From assembly GCA_023091735.1 (NCBI GenBank), contig JALKBU010000027.1:62001-126000 (forward strand): a stretch of DNA of 64,000 bases, read 5' to 3'. The DNA is from Trichomonas tenax (Eukaryota; Parabasalia; Trichomonadida; Trichomonadidae). Positions 39,463-48,837 of this stretch are shown here, in pieces (the stretch's first letter is position 1; each line of letters opens with the position of its first letter). A program made the translations under genes and the position numbers. The notes beneath the pieces are model-generated. The model saw only the letters and a program-made list of their open reading frames with translations, was not told the DNA's origin and made no database searches.

Positions 39463-42240
39463 ATGAACGTAGGGAATCTTCCTTTTGCGCTTTTTAACGA
39501 GAACGGGGCAATCAATGTTCTCCTCACAGCAGTAGGAATGAAAGTTCCCAAAGTTTTTTCCCTTGTTGCCGATTATATGAATCGTACAATCAATGACATC
39601 ACCGAATTTTATCTCGAAACATTTTTCCCGAAATGGCTGGAGCTCAAAGAGATTGCAAGGTTCCAGCTATTTGTCTGCGATTCATATGACGCACTCGGAA
39701 CTCTCTTAGAGGTCGGAAATCAGTTTCTGCCACATCAACAATATCACATTGTTGTCGGAGCAGCCGTCGCTGAGTCCGAAGAGGAGCTATTAAACTACTC
39801 AAAATCATTTATTAAACTCGTTACATCATCAAACTCTGGTGCAATTCCTTTCTTGTTTGTTTTCTCAAATGTTACTGCGAATAATTCTGAAATTTCTGAG
39901 TATTGCACACAGCTGCCGGCAGATACAAACGATGTCGCAATGTTAAATCGCCATGTTAAAGAAGGATTATTATTAAGATTTACAAATTTCATTATTCAAC
40001 AAAGTTCAGAAATCGAAAATCTCGCAAACAAAGAAAATAGCCCAGAATCATTAATGAAAATCGCTTCAATTCTTTGGATGTTTGGTGGCTTCCAAAAAGC
40101 TGCCGAATATTTTGAGCAAGCGCTTAAAAGTCGATATATACCTGCTATAGCCGAAATTTTGGAGCTTTCTTTGAGCCCGAAGTATGTCGCATCTGTCGAA
40201 AAATACGCTAATAAAACAGATTTACCGCCATCATTTGAAGACTTGAGAGACGCAGACTTGCCACCACTTGCAAAGTCCATAATTTCCTATGGATCTGAAG
40301 TTCCAGACAAACGATGCCTTATAAGACTTCTCTACAAGCTTTCATTTCGATATCGTGAGCATTCTCGCAGGTTCATTCTTCAAGCGCTCAAAATATGCAA
40401 CAAAAAGAGAACAAAGTATAGAAATTACACGTATCTTGGTTTACTTCTCTTAAACCATTTTGGATTTACGAGGACTTTCTTGCACGAAATTAGCTCGCGC
40501 TATAAGAGTAACCAAGACATGCCAAATTATATTATTGACACATTCGCAAAAACAATCGTTTCAGGAACAGATTGGTTGGAACAAAGAATTAGCATCGCTT
40601 CTCAGATTTTCTTAGCAGAACAAACGCATCGTGAAATTAAGAATAGAATGATCGAATACTTACTTGACAATCTTCACGCTGTAAATCCAGAAAAGCAAGA
40701 GCAATTCATCAAGTCTGTCCCTCCTGGAACACAAGTTGTTGCAGACAGAGTTATTGACATTTCAGAGTTCTTATATATCATTCCTTCACAGCCCATCGAA
40801 CGCTCAACAAAGTTTGGAAGCTCAGTTTTCATCTTCAATGCATTGCAAAAGAGATCACTGCAGAATGTTGTTTCTGTTGGCGATCAACTTTCATTCATGA
40901 TTACTTTGAAGAATCCACTCAATGTGCATCTTGATATTTCAGTCATCACTATCACAGCAAATAGCGGTATTGCACAGCCATTTTCATGCAGCGTCAAGGC
41001 AACGAAATTTGTCAAGATTCCTTTAACTATAAAGCTTACGCAACCAGGAAAATTAGATATTCTTGGTGTCACATTTAATATATATGATATTACATTTGAG
41101 TACAGACTTCCAAATCCAATGAAATTCGAGGTCATTGATGAGTTGCCTCAGCTTATTGCCTGCTTGCCTAACAGACGGTTCGATGATTTGACAGAAAACT
41201 CATACAATGAAATTTCATTCGAGCTTATTAACAGTGGAAGTGTTGATGTTGATATTCATCACATTAAATTTGCTCAAGCTCCACCAATTTTTTCAGGTAC
41301 TTCACTCCCTGTTCCATATCCACCAAAACTTAATCCTGAACTTCCGCAAAAGCTGATGCCTGGAGAATCCCACAAGTTCAACATTGAGCTCCAAGCTGAC
41401 ATGACTTTTACTAGCCTTTCATTTGGTATCGAATATGGAAGAGGTGATTATATCAGAAGATTTGAATATGATCAGCAACTTAAAATCGCAGATGGTCCAA
41501 GAATTACACGCGTTGAAGCTGTCCCACTTGATGACCACAATGATTTCGATGACAATCATACTACATTGTTGATTATCATCCAAAATCCAACTGCTGATCC
41601 AATCACTGTTGATTCCTCAACTGCAGGTCAAGTTTTCATTCCTCGTCAAAGCTTTGGTACATTAATTGTTAAGATCGAGCGTATCGCTGTTCCTTCAGAC
41701 TTCACTGGCAAGTGGCAGGAAATTGGTCTTACCAACGAATATGTTAGGAAGGCCGAAGTTGCCGAAATTAACTCGAAGCACAGAGAAATATCCGAGCTTG
41801 AGCGTCGTATTCTCTGGACTTCTCTTTTCATCAAGCAGAAGATCTGCCAGCAGTTGACTTTGAACTGGCATAACCAGCATGCATTTGGTGGCAATCTTCC
41901 TTTGGCACACGTCCAACTTGATCTTCGCACACTCACGCTTCTTCAGAAACCTTCATTTGACGTCCAACTTGATCTCAAGAAAGAAATGGATGGAGTCTAT
42001 CTTTTGACATGCAACCTGGAATCTAAATCTTCTAGCTCTGTTGACGTTAAAGCTAAGTTGAGCTTTGATGCGGCTGGACAGAGTGTGATGGTTGCAGGAA
42101 AGTCAGTATATGATCTTAGTACGCCAAACACAATCAAAATGAATGTTATCACTCAATCATCATCAAAGAAGTTAACAGTCACAGGAAAGTTCTATATTGG
42201 TGATGCTTATTTCGAGAAATTGGCTGAATTCCAATTGTAA
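39463..42240 (+). CDS. Trs120/TRAPPC9-like TRAPPII subunit
   Basis: 925 residues. The N-terminal half is alpha-helical with TPR-like pieces (LMKIASILWMFGGFQKAAEYFEQAL) and the Trs120-like block FRYREHSRRFILQALKICNK. The second half is beta-rich with repeated Ig/ASPM-like folds, beginning with VGDQLSFMITLKNPLNVHLD and running through ATKFVKIPLTIKLTQPGKLD and GVTFNIYDITFEYRL, a pattern shared with Trs120/TRAPPC9. This family belongs to TRAPPII, the exchange factor for Rab11/Ypt31-type GTPases at the late Golgi. The protein is shorter than the human subunit. I am fairly sure of the family but it rests on by-eye similarity. Confidence 0.65.
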   Translation: MNVGNLPFALFNENGAINVLLTAVGMKVPKVFSLVADYMNRTINDITEFYLETFFPKWLELKEIARFQLFVCDSYDALGTLLEVGNQFLPHQQYHIVVGAAVAESEEELLNYSKSFIKLVTSSNSGAIPFLFVFSNVTANNSEISEYCTQLPADTNDVAMLNRHVKEGLLLRFTNFIIQQSSEIENLANKENSPESLMKIASILWMFGGFQKAAEYFEQALKSRYIPAIAEILELSLSPKYVASVEKYANKTDLPPSFEDLRDADLPPLAKSIISYGSEVPDKRCLIRLLYKLSFRYREHSRRFILQALKICNKKRTKYRNYTYLGLLLLNHFGFTRTFLHEISSRYKSNQDMPNYIIDTFAKTIVSGTDWLEQRISIASQIFLAEQTHREIKNRMIEYLLDNLHAVNPEKQEQFIKSVPPGTQVVADRVIDISEFLYIIPSQPIERSTKFGSSVFIFNALQKRSLQNVVSVGDQLSFMITLKNPLNVHLDISVITITANSGIAQPFSCSVKATKFVKIPLTIKLTQPGKLDILGVTFNIYDITFEYRLPNPMKFEVIDELPQLIACLPNRRFDDLTENSYNEISFELINSGSVDVDIHHIKFAQAPPIFSGTSLPVPYPPKLNPELPQKLMPGESHKFNIELQADMTFTSLSFGIEYGRGDYIRRFEYDQQLKIADGPRITRVEAVPLDDHNDFDDNHTTLLIIIQNPTADPITVDSSTAGQVFIPRQSFGTLIVKIERIAVPSDFTGKWQEIGLTNEYVRKAEVAEINSKHREISELERRILWTSLFIKQKICQQLTLNWHNQHAFGGNLPLAHVQLDLRTLTLLQKPSFDVQLDLKKEMDGVYLLTCNLESKSSSSVDVKAKLSFDAAGQSVMVAGKSVYDLSTPNTIKMNVITQSSSKKLTVTGKFYIGDAYFEKLAEFQL

Positions 42241-42316
42241 TTGTAATTTTTTGTATTTAAATACTTTTTTGTAAACTTCTTTTTTATAAATTGCAAAATC
42301 AGAATTGATCAATTAA

Positions 42317-44095
42317 ATGGATTCAACAAAAATTTTCCAAGAATTTGGTTTAGGTGTCCAAGAATCATATGTGTGGCCCTTTGGTGAGCCTAAGAATTCT
42401 GAATCTGCCTTAAATAAATTTATCCGAAGTCAAACTCAAAACATTAAGCCTGACCAATTGCCAAAACATTACCAAGAACTTAGTACATGGATCGAATCTT
42501 TGAATGAACCGGTGAAAAACGAACTTTCTCCATTACTATTCATATTTTTCTACGATTCTTCCTTGATTATGATAAAATCAAGCGTGAAAAAAGATATAAT
42601 ACGAGAATTTCTTAATCAGTATTCTAATAATTTCAGTCAAACTTATAATGGAGAATTAACAAATTTGGATATGATGCTTACATACAATACAACAAATTTC
42701 GAACACAAAATATACAAAGTTAACATTACGAATATATCATTTTATGTCCTCTTTTCATATCTAATTGATAAAAATTTTACGATTTTTCTTCAAATATTAC
42801 AGCAGAATGTAAATGTTAAGATCATTTCGAATTGCACACAAATCAAACGATCTTTGGATGATAATTCATCACTTACACTTTCAAATGAATCAAAAATGAT
42901 TTATGATCCTGTTATCAACCTTTTGCACGATAATATCATTGATCTAGCAAACGAGTTCCTTCGTTTCAATGATATGGGCGATAAAGCACTTTCTATTTTT
43001 GATAATTCAAATGATCGATCACCTTATCTTTATAATTTGCCAAGAATTGATATGGAAGAAATATTATATACATCATCAAATTTTATAAATTGCGATATAT
43101 TATCAAAAGACACTCTCCCAACTTGTGCATATTTTAATTTTTCAACTCATAACACGTTTTATGATATCAATGATTGCGGAACATTACTATCTGTTTGCTC
43201 GCAATCGTCAATCACAAAATTGTTTACTCTAGACGCAAATACCGATATTGACAATTTAATTTCTACAGCATCTCCATTTAATGAAAAAACATCTCCAGAA
43301 TTTGAATTAATTAACCATATGATGGTTCCACGATCATATATTTCAGATAAGAAAAAATACAATTCTCGTTCTTTGATAGGCCATCGCTCCAATTATTCGT
43401 CTTTTTCTCATGATTCAACTTTGCTGTTAACATGCGGGCCATCCCATTACAGGATTTGGTCATGCCTCAATAGCAATACTATAGTATATAACCAAACGCC
43501 ATCAATAAACTGGTGCTGTGACTGGAATCCATATGGATTTTATTATGCAATTGGATCATCAGACACTACATCAAGTTTATTCTTCTTTGATAGAACAAAG
43601 CCAGTCAGAAGTTTTGTTGGACATTCGCAAGACGTAACATCAATTAAGTTCCACCAGAATGCACAAATTCTCGCCACTGCTTCCATTGATGGATCAATAA
43701 GGGTTTTCGATATTTCTAGTGGAGATTCAATAAGGACTTATGCACAAAAAACAACACCCACATGTCTTTCATTCCATCCCAGTGGTAAATATCTTCTTTG
43801 TGGAGATGATGCAGGAAAAATTGGCGTATGGGATTTAAGAGTGGATCAAAAGATACTTGAAATCCAAGAAGCACACAAAGGCTCTTTTGTTTCAGATATT
43901 TCTGTCTCAAAAGAAGGGACAATAATCGCATCTATTGGCAATGATATCGCACTATGGGACTTTCAAGCAATTTCAGCCAGATTGGAAATTGCAGAAAAAC
44001 CAATAAAGAGAACAAAAGCTAAAAGCTCAACCCCACGTCGTATTAAGTTTACTGACACAAACTTACTCGTTGCAATTGGAGAGTCCACCAATTAG
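42317..44095 (+). CDS. TAF5-like TFIID subunit
   Basis: 592 residues. The region at about 50-190 (HYQELSTWIESLNEPVKNEL, then SPLLFIFFYDSSLIM and DIIREFLNQYSNNF) matches the NTD2 domain of TAF5 (Y--L--W---S---Y--EL--LLYP-FVH-YL). The C-terminal half (about 345-565) holds six WD40 repeats, with the TAF5-like phrases SPYG-equivalent WNPYGFYYAIGSSD, GHSQDVTSIKFHQNAQILATA, SIDGSIRVFDISSGDSIRTY and HPSGKYLLCGDDAGKIGVWD. NTD2 plus WD40 is diagnostic of TAF5 (or its TAF5L/SAGA version). It scaffolds TFIID on core promoters. In trichomonads, which use an initiator read by a special protein, a TAF5 is of interest. No LisH-like segment is obvious at the N-terminus. Confidence 0.75.
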   Translation: MDSTKIFQEFGLGVQESYVWPFGEPKNSESALNKFIRSQTQNIKPDQLPKHYQELSTWIESLNEPVKNELSPLLFIFFYDSSLIMIKSSVKKDIIREFLNQYSNNFSQTYNGELTNLDMMLTYNTTNFEHKIYKVNITNISFYVLFSYLIDKNFTIFLQILQQNVNVKIISNCTQIKRSLDDNSSLTLSNESKMIYDPVINLLHDNIIDLANEFLRFNDMGDKALSIFDNSNDRSPYLYNLPRIDMEEILYTSSNFINCDILSKDTLPTCAYFNFSTHNTFYDINDCGTLLSVCSQSSITKLFTLDANTDIDNLISTASPFNEKTSPEFELINHMMVPRSYISDKKKYNSRSLIGHRSNYSSFSHDSTLLLTCGPSHYRIWSCLNSNTIVYNQTPSINWCCDWNPYGFYYAIGSSDTTSSLFFFDRTKPVRSFVGHSQDVTSIKFHQNAQILATASIDGSIRVFDISSGDSIRTYAQKTTPTCLSFHPSGKYLLCGDDAGKIGVWDLRVDQKILEIQEAHKGSFVSDISVSKEGTIIASIGNDIALWDFQAISARLEIAEKPIKRTKAKSSTPRRIKFTDTNLLVAIGESTN

Positions 44096-44120
44096 CAAAT
44101 GTTTATGTGACATCAAAATA

Positions 44121-44138
44121 TTGTCACTTTTCATTTTT
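44121..44138 (+). promoter_or_regulatory. Initiator TTGTCACTTTTCATTTTT
   Basis: It directly precedes the ATG at 44139. TCACTTTTCATTT agrees with the T. vaginalis initiator consensus TCAYTWYTCATTA in 12 of 13 positions. It decides the start of the small gene. Confidence 0.6.
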
Positions 44139-44477
44139 ATGAGCAATTCGGAAGAATTTGATCAATGTTTCAAAGAATTTAAAAGCGCAACGTTGATGCT
44201 CACCGAAAAATGTTGTCTCAAGGAGCAGCTGAAGTTAAAATTCCTGAAAGAAATTGAAAATTATCTTGAATATTTGAAAGAAAATGCTTTAATTGAAGAG
44301 AATCATGATAATTACTTCTATACTACAAAGTCACAGAAACTTGCTGACATAATTACAAGAATTTACTTAAGTTCAAAATGTGGCGAACTAAAAAATGAAA
44401 ATTTAAATCAAATTGAAGAAACAATTATCAAGTTCTTTCTATTGATCGGTAAGGAAATAGATTTAAATGACTGGTAA
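44139..44477 (+). CDS. Small helical protein of unknown function
   Basis: 112 residues from the ATG that follows a near-consensus initiator. It lies 43 bases after the TAF5-like stop. The protein is almost wholly alpha-helical and charged (MSNSEEFDQCFKEFKSATLM, QLKLKFLKEIENYLEYLKEN, ETIIKFFLLIGKEIDLNDW). It has three cysteines but no motif. The helical pattern resembles small complex subunits such as a Mediator or kinetochore component, but I recognise no family. Confidence 0.6.
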   Translation: MSNSEEFDQCFKEFKSATLMLTEKCCLKEQLKLKFLKEIENYLEYLKENALIEENHDNYFYTTKSQKLADIITRIYLSSKCGELKNENLNQIEETIIKFFLLIGKEIDLNDW

Positions 44478-44856
44478 GACATTTTAATTCATTATCACGA
44501 TAATTAATTATAATTATTGACATGATGTTGCATATTTTAATACAGAGATTAGGTTGTATGTTGAATCGACTCCTGAAGATCTATTTCAACGCTATGTCAG
44601 AAAATATTATTATTTTCATATTTGTCGAAAATGTATCATACAGTTAACATCCAATCACGAAGTCTGTAATTACCATGTTACTGTTTTGTTTGAAATTGTA
44701 ATAAATATTATATGTTAAATTTTATTAGCTTTGTAAAGCCATAATTTTTCAAGAAATATTCATTTGAAATACAATAACATGAAAATGTTCAATAAAACAT
44801 ATCAATGAATGAAATATTAAACGTATACTTGAAAGTTTACTCAAAAAAATCAAGAA
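44478..44856. other. Intergenic, nothing recognised
   Basis: 379 bases of AT-rich DNA between two plus-strand genes. No ORF, RNA gene or repeat seen. Confidence 0.4.
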
Positions 44857-47800
44857 ATGGATGAATCATTTGTAGAAATAGAAGACCCGAATGCTAATGG
44901 TCAGGAGCCCACACAACAGGAAATAGAGGAGTACGCTGAATGGCTTGGTGCTGATTTGCAGCGCGATCGTGATTTATTTTGGATTGCTCGTGAAGCTTTG
45001 ATGGCACCAATTCCTCCGGGATGGAAACTTTATCAGCGAAGGGATGGAACAGGAGAACCATTCTACTTCAACAGTAGAACTGGCGAATCTCTTTGGGATC
45101 ATCCGTTAGATCAGCATTACAAGGAATTATTCGCGAAAGAAAAGACTAAAAAGGAATCAGGGCAGAGAACGAGTGGACTTCAATCCAATCAGTCAAATGT
45201 TCGCCCACTTGCTGCACTTGGATCGAAACCAGGCAGCACAGCGATAAACTCAAAGCCTTTGGGCAGCCTAGGAGGCCAAAGCATGGCTCCAATGAGTCTT
45301 GGACCTTTTAAATCATCGACAAACACATCTACATCATCAAGTTATTCGACAACTAACAATGCACAATACCAGAGAGAGCTGAATGATCTTCAGGCATCTC
45401 ATAGGCAAGCCATTGAACGTGAAAACAACGATTTCAATCAACACTTAAATATCCTTCGCGCTAAGCATGATACAGAAAAATCCAACTTGCAGTCAAGAAT
45501 GGATGATGAGTTGGAGTCTATTCGTGCTGCCCATAGAAGGAAAATTGAAGATTTGAGAGCTGCAAACCAAAGAGAAGCAGAACAAGAAGAGAGAGCTCTT
45601 TCCCAGATGAGAGCAAAGAAGGCCGATGCTGAGATTGAACTGAACCAGCTCAAGAAGAAACAACAGCAGGCAATCACTGACGCTGAATTAGCTCATAACA
45701 ACCAACTCCGCGAACTGAGAAATGATCATGATAAAGAAATTCAGCAAGAGAATAACAAGCATCGTGCTCAACTTGAAGAACTCAAAAGGAAAAATGATGA
45801 TCAGCTTAAGGATGAAAAGGCAAAGTTCGAGGCACAACTTGAAGAAGTTCGCAAGAACAACAAGAACCAAATATCAGCTGAGGAGAACAAGAGACAAATC
45901 AATGAAGCGGATAAGAAGGAGATCGAAGAAATGCATGCCAAGCATGCCAGGGAAGTTGATGAGCTTAAGAAGAAGTTTGCTGATGAAATCAAAGATCTCA
46001 ACGATCAGCATGATAAAGATGTTACAAACCTCAAGAAGAAACTTCAGGATGACCTTGATCAACAAATTAAAGACTTTGATCTTGACAAGAAGGTTGCAAA
46101 GATGAAAGAGCAAAATCAAGATAAACCCCAGCCAATCGATACATCTGCAAATGATAAACAGAAGCAAGAGCTGCAAAAGAAGTTTGAAGATGAAATTGCA
46201 CAGATGAAGAAGGATCATGAAAAGAATATTGCTAATCTCAAGAGGCAGCAACAGAGTGAAGTTGAGAGTACAAAACTCTCAAGATGCCAAACAAAGCAAC
46301 TTGATTCGATGAAGAATGATTTCGAGCAACAAAAAGAAGATCTTAAGGCACAATTTGATGAAGAAATCCAAGAAATGAAGGATGCTCATAAGAAAGAAAT
46401 TGATCAGCTGAAGAAGGCTCATCAAAGCAATGTTAACCAGACAAAGATGAGTCTTGAGGAACAGAACAAACTCGGAAAGATGAAATCGCAATTTGAGCAG
46501 AAGAAGGAAAAACTACAGGCAGAATTTGACGAAGAAATTGAACAAATGAAAGAAGAGCATATGAAAGAAATCGATCAAATCAAGAAGCAGCATCAAAAGT
46601 CTCTCGATCAGGCTAAGCTAACCGCATCACAGCAGAAGAGTCTTAACAATATGAAGAGTGAATTCGAAATTCGTAAAGAGGAACTCCAAACAGAGTTTGA
46701 TGATGGAATTGAAGAAATGAAACAAAACCACAAGAGAGAGGTTGATCGCTTGAAAAAAGGTCAGAAGAAGCAGCTTGATGCAGAAAAGCAGAAACAATTA
46801 GATTTGCTCCAAGAAGAAATTGACTCACAGCGTGAAGAAATGCAGGAAGCATTCGACGAAGAGCTCAATCAGATGAAGCAGCGTCATCAACAAGCAATGG
46901 ACAAGCTTAAGAAGCAGAATCAAAAGCAAATAGAGAATGAAAAGGAGCAAATAGACCAGGAACTCGAATTAATCAGAACTAAATTTGAATCAGAGAAGCT
47001 CAAAGAAGAATCTGCTCGCAAGTCAAAGAAGTCTTCTTCGCAGCGTAGATCAGCTATGCTTTCAGTTGATAGTGACACTGTTATTTCCATCAGACCAAAG
47101 AAGTCCACAAAATCATCGTCACAAAGCAAATCTAGTGATGTAGGATTCCTTGGTTTATCATTCCCAATTTCATTCATGGCTGGCGGACCAAGTTCTATTC
47201 CATTCCTTTCTAATCGTTCTCAAATGGTGGCCGATATTCAACCAAATATGTATGAGCGTCAACAAATGATGCAGATGCCATACGACTACATGAGCCAGAG
47301 CAGGATGATGCCAATGAATAACCCTGGCTACATGAACCATAGCCAGATGTCGATGATGAATCCAAATGCAATGAGCATGATGAATCCTCAAATGCAATCA
47401 CAGCTCTCAATGGTCTCACCAAGGATGCCACAGATGATGTCGATGATGGGCCAGCAGCAACTCCAGATGATGGATCAATCCAGAGTTGTTTCCGATCAGA
47501 TAATAGAGTTTGATGAAAAGGTTTTGCAGAAAATGAAGAAACAGAAGTTCAAATTAGAAATAGTCAACAACACATTTGTGTCGACTTATGGACCACTTGC
47601 AGCAACTCTCAAACAGCAGCTTGATGATGTTACAGCAGTCTGTGAAGGATATAAGAAGATGCTTGCAGACCAGAACAGAGTTCTGCAGCAGATTGTTACG
47701 GACTTCCAGAATCAAGCACAACAAATGACTAGGAATTTCAACAACAGAATACAAGATGTTGAAAACTCATATCGCATGGCTTTAATGGCTGCTCAAGCTC

Positions 47801-48039
47801 CATCTTTAGCACCAGCTCCTGCTCCACAAGTACCAGAAAGAAGAGGCCCAACGAGGACTATGAAGGCTCCAAAAGTTAAAAGAATTGAGCAGATATCAGA
47901 TGATGACGCTGATCAAATAGAATCTGAGACAGAGAGATCAATTAAGAAGTGGAAACGAGAGCAGAAGAAAGCAGCAAGAAGCTCAAGGAGAGTCCAAGAT
48001 CAAGTCGATCAACTTAGAGCAATGCAGGATAGCGATTAA
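44857..48039 (+). CDS. CEP164: CEP164-like centriolar distal-appendage protein
   Basis: 1060 residues. The first 95 residues match CEP164: TQQEIEEYAEWLG, a block DRDLFWIAREALMAPIPPGW, a WW domain with Trp at 56 and 80, YFNSRTGESLWDHPLDQHY, and a short basic tail. Residues about 165-760 are a long coiled coil that includes tandem 57-residue units from residue 442 (see findings). A Met/Gln/Pro-rich stretch (about 800-870: MMQMPYDYMSQSRMM) and a second, shorter coiled coil (about 880-980) lead to a charged end. CEP164 marks distal appendages of the mature basal body and recruits factors for docking and ciliogenesis. It converges on CEP135 across a dead C2-domain gene. Confidence 0.82.
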   Translation: MDESFVEIEDPNANGQEPTQQEIEEYAEWLGADLQRDRDLFWIAREALMAPIPPGWKLYQRRDGTGEPFYFNSRTGESLWDHPLDQHYKELFAKEKTKKESGQRTSGLQSNQSNVRPLAALGSKPGSTAINSKPLGSLGGQSMAPMSLGPFKSSTNTSTSSSYSTTNNAQYQRELNDLQASHRQAIERENNDFNQHLNILRAKHDTEKSNLQSRMDDELESIRAAHRRKIEDLRAANQREAEQEERALSQMRAKKADAEIELNQLKKKQQQAITDAELAHNNQLRELRNDHDKEIQQENNKHRAQLEELKRKNDDQLKDEKAKFEAQLEEVRKNNKNQISAEENKRQINEADKKEIEEMHAKHAREVDELKKKFADEIKDLNDQHDKDVTNLKKKLQDDLDQQIKDFDLDKKVAKMKEQNQDKPQPIDTSANDKQKQELQKKFEDEIAQMKKDHEKNIANLKRQQQSEVESTKLSRCQTKQLDSMKNDFEQQKEDLKAQFDEEIQEMKDAHKKEIDQLKKAHQSNVNQTKMSLEEQNKLGKMKSQFEQKKEKLQAEFDEEIEQMKEEHMKEIDQIKKQHQKSLDQAKLTASQQKSLNNMKSEFEIRKEELQTEFDDGIEEMKQNHKREVDRLKKGQKKQLDAEKQKQLDLLQEEIDSQREEMQEAFDEELNQMKQRHQQAMDKLKKQNQKQIENEKEQIDQELELIRTKFESEKLKEESARKSKKSSSQRRSAMLSVDSDTVISIRPKKSTKSSSQSKSSDVGFLGLSFPISFMAGGPSSIPFLSNRSQMVADIQPNMYERQQMMQMPYDYMSQSRMMPMNNPGYMNHSQMSMMNPNAMSMMNPQMQSQLSMVSPRMPQMMSMMGQQQLQMMDQSRVVSDQIIEFDEKVLQKMKKQKFKLEIVNNTFVSTYGPLAATLKQQLDDVTAVCEGYKKMLADQNRVLQQIVTDFQNQAQQMTRNFNNRIQDVENSYRMALMAAQAPSLAPAPAPQVPERRGPTRTMKAPKVKRIEQISDDDADQIESETERSIKKWKREQKKAARSSRRVQDQVDQLRAMQDSD
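46180..46926 (+). repeat. Tandem 171-bp repeats in the CEP164-like coiled coil
   Basis: Units starting at 46180, 46351, 46522 and 46693 are spaced by exactly 171 bases (57 residues); a further unit starts at 46849 (52 residues later). Each starts with a (K/Q/E/A)F(D/E)(D/E) block then E/G-I/L--MK--H----D-LK and closes with a MKS-F-Q(R)KE-L-A segment. Substitutions between units are many, so the duplication is old. Confidence 0.8.
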
Positions 48040-48099
48040 TTGTTTTTTTGGTGTTTTAAATATAAATTTTATTGAAATTTAACATAAAGCTTGGGGCAT

Positions 48100-48782
48100 T
48101 TGGAGTCAAGGATACATCTTAATAGGTGTATTAAACCTATTGTGAAAACGCTTCGAATTCTTCGTTGATGTCAAAAAGGAATCAAAAATATTCATCGAGA
48201 TGAAAGATAAAAACTTTTTATCCAAAGATGATTCGATTGGAGTGCTCACGATTAACTTAGACAAGTTAGAGCCATGTAAACCTGTTGTCCAGTGGTTCAG
48301 GCTTAAGCTTGACAATAGATTCATTCAAGATCTTAATGTGAGCTAAGATTATTTATCGAATACAATAAAAAAGATAAAACCAAGGCAGTTAGAGCAATCA
48401 AATCACCCTCGCCAAAGATCAAGCAAAAGAGAAAGCCAAAGCTGAGAAGAAGGCAAAGAAAGAAGCCGAGAAAAATGGAGGTCAAACAGGAGATAGCAAG
48501 AAGGACGAGGATAAGGATGAGAAGTCGAATAAGAGCCAAAAATCTGAGGGAAGTCACGGAACTGCTGGAAGTAATCCAAGTGCAGAAAACAAAAAGAGCG
48601 AAGGAAGTCAGAAAGCTAAGGATAGCAAAAAGAGTGAGGGTAGCAAAAAATCAGAAGGAGAAGAAAGTAAAGAGGAACCGAAAAGGCCGAGAAGGAGGCT
48701 TGCGCGTGCAAAATCTGAGTCGGAAGGTCATGATGAGAGTGTTTACAGTGATGATGACTCCGAATACTATGAAGAGATCTAA
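48100..48782 (+). pseudogene. Dead C2-domain protein gene
   Basis: In frame from about 48120, the C-terminal half of a C2 domain is readable: a TGA at 48143-48145 stands where a conserved Trp is expected, then RFEFFVDVKKESKIFIEMKD and DSIGVLTINLD, and TAA at 48344-48346. The usual charged tail continues in other frames (KSPSPK near 48400; AKEKAKAEKKAKKEAEKNGG from about 48420 to a TAA at 48780). So there is one nonsense, at least two frameshifts and a missing N-terminus. Trichomonads have many C2 proteins with Lys/Ser-rich tails. It is wedged between the convergent CEP164 and CEP135 genes. Confidence 0.8.
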
Positions 48783-48837
48783 GTTTATTTGTTATTTTAA
48801 AAACTTAAAAGAAAAAATATAAACAAACATTTACGAA

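Noticed and set aside
45438..46852. Several long minus-strand frames across the CEP164-like gene
   Set aside because: They are antisense shadows of the repetitive Lys/Glu coiled-coil codons; the plus-strand protein has clear homology.
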